Shown here piece by piece: positions 1-8,048 of a stretch of 11,093 nucleotides of DNA; the stretch's first letter is position 1; every line of letters begins with the position of its first letter. This DNA is from Porogramme epimiltina (lineage: Eukaryota; Basidiomycota; Agaricomycetes; Polyporales; Polyporaceae). The stretch spans positions 1 through 11,093 of the forward strand of contig FTLJ01001480.1 of NCBI GenBank assembly GCA_900155495.1, given 5' to 3'. Below the pieces are notes generated by a model. The model saw nothing but the letters and a program-made list of their open reading frames with translations. It had not been told where the DNA came from and did no database searches. Made by a program: the position numbers and the translations under genes.

Positions 1-2059
1 GCCCCACCGCCTGCTGCGCCCGCTCCTGCCACCGCTGCTGGGCTCGTGCCCGCCCTCGTCCGCGCCCGGCCCCCCGTGCCCGAACATGTCCTCCTGCGAC
101 GGCAGCGGCCCGTTCTGGCGCCCCGCGACGCCGCCCCCGCCCCCGCCCGAGGACGATGCGCCCCCGTCGAACCCGCCGAGGCCCGGGAGGAAGTCGTCCC
201 CTCCGTCCCCGAAGCCCGGCACGCCGCCTCCGCCGCCGCCTCCTCCACCTGCGCCTCCGCCCGGGGCGCCCGCGCTAGCCCCCGGTAGGCCCTGCGCGCC
301 TGTGCCGGGGAGGGCGTCGTCGTCCTTGCCGCCGCCCCACCAGCCGGCGCCGAACCCGGGGACCATCTGCTCCTCGTCGTCGTCCTGGCCGCCCTGGTCG
401 GCGACCTCGGGCGGCTTCTCGCCGCCGCCGGAGAAGACGGAGGAGGCGTCGCCGGGGCGCTCGCGGCACCAGAAGCGCGTCGTGTGGTCGTTGGACGCGC
501 TGACGAGGATGTGCCCGAGCGGGTGGTACGTGAGCGCCCAGACGTTGGAGTCGTGCGCCTGCGAGAGCGTCGCGCGCGGGCCGGGCTGGTGCGAGCCCGA
601 TTGTGTTGCGGGCGGCTCCGAGGAGGAGGAGAGGTCCCAGTGCAGGATGGAGCCTTCGGAACCGCCGGAGACGAGCACGGGGTGGAAGGGGTGCCAGGTG
701 ACGGCTGGGGGGCGGGGGGTTAGTGGGTGGCGGAGGTGGGGGTGGTAAGAGACGTACAGCAGACTTCTTTCTTGTGACCCTTGAGGAGGCGGAGCTCCTT
801 CATGGCGCGAATGTCGAACACGCGCACGGTTTGGTCTCTTGAAGCGCTTGCTACGAGGTCGCCGTTAGGAGACCATGCGAGAGCTTGGACGGTGTTCTTG
901 TGGTAGTGCCTTTGGATGATCCACGTTGAGTAAGGGGGCGCATGCAAGAACGTCGGACGTACAGAGTAGAGAGCACCGTGGCGGACCGAGGGTCCCAGAA
1001 CTTGATCATGTTGTCCTTGCTGCCTGACACCAGGAGACCCTTGTTGGGATGCCATTCCACGCACTTCACATCCCATCCGTGTCCTTCAAAGTAAAACAAT
1101 TACAACTGCTTGAAACCGAGTGTAGCACGATGCGTACCTGTAAGTGTCCGCTCTGCCCGCTGTTCTTCAAAAGACCATAACCGGATAGTAGAGTCGTCAC
1201 TCGCTGTGGCAAACCGGTTGTCGTCCGGACTGAAGCTCAAACCTCGGATTGCCTCTCGGTGTCCCGTCCACTGCGTCAGGTTGTTCATGTTGGGCTGGAA
1301 GTATTTGATCACGCCACTCTGGTCGGCCGACGCGAGGAAGGCGCCGGAGTGCGTGAACTGCATCGTGCGGACTGCCGAGTCGTGTGCTTGGAGGATGGTC
1401 TCGAAGTTGAACGTCAGCCCGTTCCAGAGCGTGAACTCGCCGCTCGTAGATCCCGTCAATATTCGTCTCGACTCGGGTGTCCACTAGGGTATCCTCAGTA
1501 TGCCAGACGGGCGAAACGCATCTGTAGAGGACTCACCACCACACAGTTCACGGGACATCTTATCTTGTTGGTCGAGGTATGCACGAACTTCGTGCACAAA
1601 GACGTCGAGGGGTTGTCAGGGTATGCCTTCGGGGGCAGGAGCTGCACACGAAATATATTGAGCTTATATACTCCGTACATTCCCAAAGTTCCAGCCCTAC
1701 ATCGATGATATACGGCGGCGCGGGCCTTAAGTGAGGCACAAACGTCCCGCTTGGGCGCATTTTCCGGTGCTGCAGAGAAGGTTAGTGAGTCCACACGCGA
1801 AAACGAGCACACGAGCGTTACGCACCAAGGTCCATCTCCCCATTGCTCCACCGTAGTCGACTGTCCTACGGGGTCGCACTTTCTTTGGTGGTTTCCCATC
1901 TTGAACTTGTCGCGCCATGTCCATTTCCACGGCTCGGGGGTCCTCCGGTGGCGGTGGATTCGGAGTGTCGAGGTTGCGCTTGGGCTTCCATCCTATGCTG
2001 GACTCTGGAGAAGGTATGGCGCGCGAGGGTAGGAGTACTGGCAGAGATGTAGAAGCCAT
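1..2059 (-). CDS. pfs2: Pfs2/WDR33-type polyadenylation factor, 3' partial
   Basis: WD40 scaffold of the cleavage and polyadenylation factor (CPF/CPSF); in this family it acts in the nucleus in poly(A)-signal recognition and pre-mRNA 3'-end formation. Proposed exons: 2059-1826, 1769-1701, 1641-1537, 1483-1138, 1083-963, 909-758 and 704 to the edge. All six introns are GT-AG, 53-59 bp, and every phase joins. The start is the first ATG after an in-frame TAG at 2071-2069. Residues 65-76 carry the Pfs2 signature [13 protein letters not shown]. Seven WD repeats span about residues 128-423, including [34 protein letters not shown] and [11 protein letters not shown], the last followed by the family's ERPGD. 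From about 430 the tail is Gly-rich with Asp/Glu patches and PGFG motifs, and is still open at residue 577 at the window edge. It is divergent from the RBR ligase gene. Identification is secure; the C-terminus is missing here. Confidence 0.95.
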
Positions 2060-2463
2060 TGCAGGCTGCTAGGGTCGTTCGTGTCTTGTTACGATGCGCC
2101 GAGAGTTGTGAACGACGCGTCGAGAGTATTGGGCCGTCCGCAGTAGATACGGCAGCGAGTGAGGGGTACAACAAAAGTTCGCCTTGGGAGGCAGAACGAG
2201 ATTGAGAGGGGGTGAGAGTTGACAGCGGGTCGGGCCACCGCACTTCAAGGCCGACTGCAGGGATGCGGTAGACGGTCTTTTGCCGAGGGAACCAGCTATA
2301 GCCGTGAGAAGAGGGAGTTCTTCAAACCTTATCAGGCCGTAAGCGCTGCTAATGATGCTTATTAGTCCCAGTCAAGTCGGATCGGACCCGCCACCGCGGC
2401 TGCCACACCGTCCCGAGCTCTATCATCTGCTTGTGTGCCATTACTATCTCTTCTACCACCACC
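2060..2463. promoter_or_regulatory. Shared upstream region of pfs2 and the RBR ligase gene
   Basis: This 404-bp gap separates two start codons pointing away from each other, so both promoters must lie here or in 5' leaders. I see no conserved ORF. An inverted CCAAT (ATTGG, 2128-2132) lies about 70 bp upstream of the pfs2 ATG. A perfect 10-bp palindrome, CGACGCGTCG at 2113-2122, contains ACGCGT, the core of the MluI cell-cycle box bound by MBF-type factors in fungi. A pyrimidine-rich stretch with a short ACC repeat (about 2443-2463) precedes the RBR ATG and is probably its 5' leader. No clear TATA box is seen. Promoter function is inferred from position. Confidence 0.45.
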
Positions 2464-4505
2464 ATGTCCGACTATTCTGACCCTGGGAGTGACTACTACG
2501 ACTCCGACGGCTCTGTGGCAGACGTACGCGCCCTCTCAAATTAGGACCGAGACGAGGTATTGACCACCTTTCAAGATTAACAACGATTCGGACTTCGACG
2601 ATGAGCCCATCCCACAGCCCAAGGGCAAAGGCAGGAGCCACGAAGTAGAACACATGAGCCTCTCTGCCTCTCAGCTTCAAGAAGTGGTGGATAATGAGCT
2701 TAGTCGTGTCGCTGGTATCGTCGGTCTAGAGGTGCTTTCTCCCTTGCAATCTGCCCGTCTTGCTCTTAGTTGACTCTTGCCCTACCCCATCCACCACTCT
2801 ACTGTCACGTCTACACGTCTTCTTCGTCTGCTGGTGACTCCTTCAGACCCCAATAGTATCCATCTTACTCCGCCACTTCAACTGGAACAATGACCGCCTA
2901 ATAGAGCGTTTCCTCGAGTCTGCCGACCGTGTCCTCCGCGATGCGGGCGAGCCTGTAGACGACGCGTCGATGGATGCCAGTCCGCCACCCGCGAAACGCG
3001 TCCGGCTCGAATCACCCTTCCCGCCACCAAATGAGTTCCTCTGTTCGGTCTGCTGCGACGACCACCCGTCCGCGGTGTTCCGCTTACGGTGCAACCACTC
3101 ATTCTGCAAGTCATGCTGGCAGTGGTACGTGGTGACGAAGGTCAGAGACGAAGGACAGTGCACGTTCCGGTGCATGCAAACCGGCTGTCCAACAGTCGTC
3201 GACTCGCCGGCCATCGCGAAGCTGGTGGAGCCGACGGTGAATGAACGGTGCGCCCGCGCCCTTCCCAGATGTCCTCACCTTGCGTATTCACCTGACGCGC
3301 ACGATGTGGACGGCTTTCTCTGTTTAGGTACAAGGAACTTGTTCGCCGATCATACGTCGGGTCGCGACCGGACCTCCGCTTCTGCCCGCATCCAGGCTGC
3401 GCGGAGACCGTGTCGTGCTCGTCCGCCGTCCGCTCCACACTCGCGACGGAGGTGCCGACGGTCACATGCAGCGAGGGGCACAAGTTCTGTTTCGGGTGCG
3501 GGCTCGACTCGGACCACCGGCCGAACGTGTGTCAGTTTGTCAAGATATGGATGAAGAACGCTCGCGAAGACGCGGGCACGTCGCAGTGGATCAAGGCGAA
3601 CACGCGCACGTGCCCCAAATGCGAGAACAACATCGAGAAGAACGGCGGGTGCAAGTGAGTACGGGCGCGAGGCTTTTGCGTGGCTGAGGGATGCTCACGT
3701 GGGATCGGGACAGCCGCATTCTCTGTCGACACTGCAACTTCCAGTTCTGCTGGCTCTGCATGAGGAACTGGGACGTGCACGGATACAACAACGACGTGTG
3801 CAACGTGTGGAAGGAGCCGGACCCGGATGAGATGAAGACGGCCGCGAAGCAGAACCTCGACAAGTGGCTCTTCTATTTCGATCGCTTTAACAACCACGAG
3901 ATTTCGGCGCGCCTCGACGAGGAACTTTGCACGCGCACCGAAGAGAAGATGGTCGAATGGCAGGAGACGAGCAAGATGTCGTGGATAGAGGTTCGCTTCC
4001 CTTCTTCGTGTCTAGCGTGTGCTCTTCTGCGCTCGCGTGTCGGCGTTCTTCTCGTCGCTGATCTCCACGTGTGCCTCCAGTCCAGGTTCATGCGCGAGGC
4101 TGTGGACGAACTCACCCGGTGTCGTGTGACGTTGAAGTGGTCGTACTCGATGGCTTACTTCCTCGCGGCGGGTAACAAGAAGCAGATCTTCGAAGATATC
4201 CAAGCGTAAGTCCATATTACATTACTATACCCACATACGATTGACTGGGAACTCTACCAGTGACCTCGAAAAGGCCGTGGAAGATCTCTCGCAACTATTA
4301 GAGGAACCCGTGGAGGCCGACAACTTCAAGACCCTCCGGCAGAGGATGCTAGATAAGACGGTATGTTTACCTCGAAAGTGAGCTTGTTCTCTCGGTGTTG
4401 AACTACTCGTAGGTCTACGTTCGGGGACGGCATGAGTTGCTACTCAAGGATACTGCAGACGGGCTGGCCGAAGGCCAATGGGAGTGGAGCGAGATCCTTG
4501 AATGA
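2464..4505 (+). CDS. Ariadne-type RBR (RING1-IBR-RING2) E3 ubiquitin ligase
   Basis: RBR ligases take ubiquitin from an E2 onto a RING2 cysteine and then pass it to substrate. Proposed exons: 2464-2523, 2576-2731, 2847-3247, 3328-3654, 3714-3990, 4081-4205, 4261-4360 and 4413-4505, giving 512 aa, normal for Ariadne. The acidic N-terminus (MSDYSDPGSDYYDSDGS) and UBA-like segment (about 45-100, with LLRHFNWNNDRLIERFLE) are typical. RING1 has C138, C141, C154, H156, C159, C162, C181 and C186. The IBR starts at RFCPHPGC (about 223). RING2 has C301, C304, catalytic-position C314 (NGGC), C319, C322, C327 and C330. The C-terminal Ariadne helices (about 365-512) include WLFYFDRFNNHE and WSYSMAYFLAAGNKK. 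Two oddities: the residue after C314-N is R316 where His is usual, and IBR position 255 is Glu where a zinc-ligand Cys is usual. The second intron (115 bp, donor GTGCTT) is the least certain junction. Confidence 0.92.
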
Positions 4506-4738
4506 GAGTCGGTTTGTTACAGGGCACATGACGCAATCCTTTACTATCCACGCCACCACTTAATTTACTAGCCATTGCATTCACGAATCGGTTTGTACAG
4601 TACCCCTCACCCAATTGACACAGCATCACACCGAAACAGATCTTTTGCGAATCTTTTCGGCTCCGGGGGTCTACAGTGATCAAGGCAGGTCGGATGCTAG
4701 TGTGCCTTGACGTTTACAGCCACACACCTATACAGATC

Positions 4739-5725
4739 CTAGTCTATCCAGACAACCCTACCATATGGCGTCTTGACCTCTCCGCCATCTCGAGCACTAC
4801 CGACGCGAACCCCAAGCTCAAATATGCCCGCCCCTCTCGTCCGCACGTACTCGCGCTCTTCTTCAGTCCGAGCAGCTTGAAGAATCAAAGCAGGCGCTCT
4901 CCCCGTCACCCCAGAGCTCGACGGCTGGCCCTCCAGGTCCCACGATACTTCCAAAGGCGTCGACACTCGTGGGGCGGCACCGACGACCGACGTCAGCTGC
5001 TTCACGAGCGTGTCCAAATCCTCCGGAGAGACGAGCAGCTTCACATGCGCGACGCCCAAAGCGCCGTTCGCGTGCCGCACGTTCTCGCCGGGCTCAAGCG
5101 GGACCTAGCGCGCCAGCCTCCGTCAGCCTCTCAATGGTCCGCTCCAGCACCCAAACCGGTGCGCTCACCCGCCACTTTCGGGGGGTCAGGTCCCCACAGA
5201 AGAACGGCAGCTGGCCCCGCGCGCCGGACGCGTCCGGCGCGCTGATGAGCCACTCGAGCACCCGACCGTCTTCGCGCTCGCGCCCGCCTCGCACCTCCTC
5301 CGCGTAGTGCGCACCGCTCCCCTCCGCCGCGGCGCGCGCGTTGATCGTCGCGGCGACGGAGGGCGCGCCCGCGTTGCCGAGGAACGCGAAGTCGATCCAC
5401 CCGGGAGCCTTATCTCCCCAGGGGTGCGCTGCGGCGGCCGGTGGGGGGCGGGCGAAGTGCAGGAGCTCGAGATACGTCGCGTCGGGGAAGACGACGAGCG
5501 CGTTCGCGGTGAGCCCGTCGGCGTGCGTGCCGCCGGGCGTCACTCTGCGGGAGGCGGAGGGTCAGTGCGCGGTGTGTAGGCTGGGGAGTGGAGGGGAGGG
5601 TACGTGAATCCGAGCGCGCGGAACGCGTCAACGCTCTCTTGGAGCGTGCCTGGTGGCGTGAGATGCACGATATGGTCGAGGATCTTAGTAGACACAGTGG
5701 ACATGGCGAGAAATGGGTGAGCCAT
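4739..5725 (-). CDS. Glyoxalase-like domain (VOC superfamily) protein
   Basis: Proposed exons: 5725-5604, 5544-5169 and 5104-4739; introns of 59 and 64 bp, both GT-AG with a CTGAC-type branch site, and all phases join to give 287 aa. Two VOC-like halves are visible. The first runs from LDHIVHLTPPGT (about 16) to FPDATYLELLHF (about 60-71). The second runs from HANGALGVAHVKLL (about 177) to GIFELGVRV and TPYGRVVW near the end. H18 and E67 are at positions that commonly bind metal in VOC enzymes; this is inference. The middle (LISAPDASG, FFCGDLTPRKWR) matches what I know of fungal members of the glyoxalase-like family, whose substrates are mostly unknown. No signal peptide is seen. The first ATG (5725) follows an in-frame TGA; the inner ATG at 5704 (MSTVSTKILDH) fits the usual family start better and may be the true one. 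It is convergent with the RBR gene and tandem with the cerato-platanin gene. Confidence 0.85.
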
Positions 5726-6147
5726 CACTCAGTCTGCTGCTTATATCCCTCACTGACTCTATATGGGGCAGTGTATTAGTAATGGGCACTCTGAGAAGCA
5801 CCCGCCTCGTCCAGGTTGCGCTTTCGCCATTCGCTCGCAAGTTGTCTCATTTGTCACGCGTCTACGCGATCACGCGACCGTGACCGGGCGCGTTCTAGCC
5901 AAAGGCCACTAGTACTCAAAATTATGCAAGTGTCGGACTGCACGCGCATGAACAGCAGTAACAAATCAATTCAAAAAGTCCGTGAACAAACAAACATAAA
6001 AATCAAAAGTCCGTGGCCGAAACTCCTCAGCCAGCCGCTTGACTGTAACCTCGTCGAGGCTCCGAAGTCCATCATGATCGGAGGATGTACTGGGAAGTCG
6101 TCAGCCAATGCTGCGTACGACGAAAGGGGCCGAAGCGTTGCTGACCT
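5726..6147. other. Intergenic: cerato-platanin 3' side and glyoxalase-like gene upstream region
   Basis: No gene is supported in these 422 bp. The left part should hold the promoter of the glyoxalase-like gene. It is rich in CG steps around 5855-5895 and contains one ACGCGT at 5856-5861, about 130 bp upstream of that gene's ATG. The right part lies just past the cerato-platanin stop. On the minus strand it is T-rich with TTTGTTTG and TTTTTATG (about 5985-6003), which fits a 3' UTR or poly(A) region. An 11-bp direct repeat, AAAAGTCCGTG, occurs at 5974-5984 and 6005-6015, 31 bp apart; its meaning is unknown. A plus-strand reading frame across this stretch continues antisense into the cerato-platanin gene and shows no family features. 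Confidence 0.5.
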
Positions 6148-6588
6148 TCAGAAACCACAGTCAGAGGCATCGGCAGCCTCGACGGTAGCCTCGAGGCCCC
6201 CGAACTGCTTCGCGGCTTCGTCCGCGAGGGCGTCGAACGCGCTCTTGGCGATGTTGAAGCCGACGCCGGCGGTGTCGACCGCGATGACGAAGATGCTCTT
6301 GTCCTCGTACGTGAGCTTCCAGCACGAGCCGCACGCTTCGCTGTTCCAGTTGGGGACGAACTGCGAGCCGCCGATGAAGGGGCTGGGGAGGGAGCCGAAC
6401 GTGGTGTAGCCCTTGGTGAGAAGGCCGTTGGCGCCGTCCGAGCAGGCGACGCCGGAGAGGGACGCGTCGGCGTTGTCGAACATCGGGTCGGGGAAGACCT
6501 TGAGCGGCGTGGCGGATGGGCTGGCCAGCGCCGCAGGCACGGCGAGAATGGCGGCGAGGAGAGAGAAGGTGGCGGCCTTGAACTGCAT
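6148..6588 (-). CDS. Secreted cerato-platanin family protein
   Basis: Small secreted fungal protein with the double-psi beta-barrel (expansin-like) fold. Family members sit in the cell wall or medium, bind chitin oligomers, act at surfaces and often elicit plant defence; they have no known hydrolase activity. One uninterrupted 146-residue frame. Residues 1-23 form a signal peptide with the hydrophobic run FSLLAAILAVPAA and likely cleavage after ALAS, leaving a mature chain of about 123 residues, the normal size. The four conserved cysteines are C49, C86, C89 and C144, expected to make two disulfides. Family motifs are plain: ACSDGANGLLTKGYTTFGSLP (residues 48-68), IGG, WNSEACGSCWKLTY, AVDTAGVGFNIA and the C-terminal SDCGF. 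A strong TATA promoter and CT-rich leader suggest high expression. Whether this organism is a plant pathogen or a saprotroph cannot be told from the gene. Identification is secure. Confidence 0.96.
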   Translation of the reverse strand: MQFKAATFSLLAAILAVPAALASPSATPLKVFPDPMFDNADASLSGVACSDGANGLLTKGYTTFGSLPSPFIGGSQFVPNWNSEACGSCWKLTYEDKSIFVIAVDTAGVGFNIAKSAFDALADEAAKQFGGLEATVEAADASDCGF

Positions 6589-6790
6589 GGTGTTTGAAGG
6601 TGAAAAAGCGAAGAAGGGTTGAAGAAAGAAGAAGGGTAAAGATGCGAGGTACGAAGGAAGAAGGTGAAGGGATGAAAGAAGGTACTGCTGGAGAGACAGG
6701 GAGGATTTCTCGCCTTTTTATACGCACAGGAATCCCTGGACGGTATGCAAGCCACAATTGGGAGGCTGACACCCCCTGTGCCGGGGGAGC
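6589..6790 (-). promoter_or_regulatory. Cerato-platanin core promoter and CT-rich leader
   Basis: On the minus strand a TATA box, TATAAAAAGG, lies at 6722-6713, about 125 bp upstream of the ATG at 6588. A CCAAT box lies 35 bp further upstream (6761-6757). Transcription probably starts near 6690. From there to the ATG the coding strand is strongly pyrimidine-rich (many TTC/CTTCTT runs), a common leader in highly expressed filamentous fungal genes. A small inverted repeat, CCCCC-6-GGGGG at 6772-6787, just above the CCAAT box could be a factor site. The elements are seen directly; strength and start site are inferred. Confidence 0.65.
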
Positions 6791-8048
6791 TCGGAGACTC
6801 CTATGGGCTGACAAGCTTCTCCTGTTTTGGAGTCCCTCACGTGCATACACTGCACCGCCTACCCTCCCTTTTGCATAGGGTGAGTCCTAAAACTCCACTC
6901 GAAGACAAATTGTTGGATATATTCAAAGTAGTGAGGGGAATCTGTGAACGTTTTGGGCATAATACCCGTAAAGCCACCTCGTGCCACCTCCTTCAACATT
7001 ATAAGGGGCGCCGATAGGTATGGAGTCCTTGAAGGCTATACAAGGCGGTGGCCTTCCATTAGTTCTGCAACGTCCTGCAAAACGGGGAGAACCTCTAAGC
7101 AGAGAGAATCAGTGGGTGGCTACAACCTTGATCAGGTATGGATGGTTGGACGGCATTTCATTGAGTAGGCTGAACCCAGGCCCGAGATAAAGGCAGACCA
7201 GCTGTATCGTAAAATCTACCATTCAGCGATCATAACGTCTCAAGACGTCTAGGGAAGAGTATTGCAACGTCCAGTAAACGCTTCAAATTACACTGCACGC
7301 TACGTAGTTGTAATGGTCAGTTGGTGCCAGTGTCGAAGCATTGCAATCTAAATTCTCCACCTAAGCAATGTCTGGATGCGATGCAGGGGAATATGATAAT
7401 AGTCAAAGAGAGGGAGCACAGCGTTGGGAGCAGGGAGGTTCCTAGTAGAGCCGAGGGGGAAATGCATCAACGTCACCGAACTTGAGTGTCTATTACAATT
7501 TCCGGAGTATGACGTCATATTCCAAAGTCGCTCTCGCCACACACTGGGCCAGGGTACAAAGCGTGCCTGGAGCCAGGCTGATTGATTCCTTGGAGATGCT
7601 CGGCAGCTTCGAGACCATACTTTAAGCTGCGTCTGGCTTTTGATTGGGAGCGACAACAATCAAACATTGCGTTATGTATGGATTCAATAAAGGAAGAAAT
7701 GCGCTGCTACCGATCAGCATTGGAGATGGAGAGTGATAGATTAGGAGGGGAGGACGTACGATGATCATGACTATTCAGTCCAAGACATGCACGCAGACCT
7801 TTTGGAGATGAGGTCTACGTGCAGAAGCGTAGCAGTAGCGGGTTGAGCGAGATGTTACCGCAGATTGAAACGAGTCTACTCACGCCTTCTCACCGAAGCT
7901 AGGAGATGAGAAGAAGAGAGCGGGACGGGAGTCGGTCTTGAGGCGGCGCTCACTTAGTCTTCGAGTGGTTAAGTCGTCAATAGGCCTGTGACGATATCCA
8001 TGAGCTGAGCTGGCAGTAGCCATACGCATTGACGTACACACCAGTTAG
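6791..8048. other. Gene-poor stretch between cerato-platanin promoter and F-box gene
   Basis: I find no convincing gene in these roughly 1.26 kb. The frames longer than 60 codons (for example minus 7659-7348 and plus 6944-7168) show no recognisable domain, biased composition or good splice context. The right part probably holds distal promoter sequence for the cerato-platanin gene, and the end near 8048 the 3' UTR of the F-box gene. GGAGACTCC (6793-6801) is a short gapped palindrome and ACGTCT-CA-AGACGT (7235-7248) a short inverted repeat; neither is clearly more than chance. A 49-codon minus-strand frame at 8029-7880, starting 20 bp beyond the F-box stop, ends in a GTGAGT-containing context. 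It is the only small-gene candidate here and it is weak. No transposon ends or tandem repeats were seen. Confidence 0.4.

Noticed and set aside
86..748. Long plus-strand Pro-rich frame of 220 codons
   Set aside because: It is the antisense shadow of the GC-rich Gly tract of pfs2 and has no domain or gene context.
5094..5168. Glyoxalase-like frame ends early at 5094, with the C-terminal half in a separate frame
   Set aside because: A GTGAGC...CTAG intron (5105-5168) joins DLTPRKWR to VPLEPGENV in phase, giving the full two-half domain.
5816..6409. Plus-strand frame of 197 codons
   Set aside because: Its right half is antisense to the clearly real cerato-platanin gene; the rest is intergenic with no recognisable features.
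6072..6850. Minus-strand frames of 227 and 229 codons over the cerato-platanin gene
   Set aside because: They are shifted frames of the cerato-platanin coding strand and its CT-rich leader, giving Ser/Pro- or Arg-rich low-complexity products.
7235..7248. Inverted repeat ACGTCT-CA-AGACGT
   Set aside because: A 6-bp stem alone in intergenic DNA, with no T-run, target duplication or neighbouring partner, is within chance.
7955..7990. tRNA-Ser-like stretch TCGAGTGGTTAAG
   Set aside because: Only a D-arm-like motif is present. No T-arm (GGTTCGANNCC) and no matching acceptor stem occur within 90 bases.
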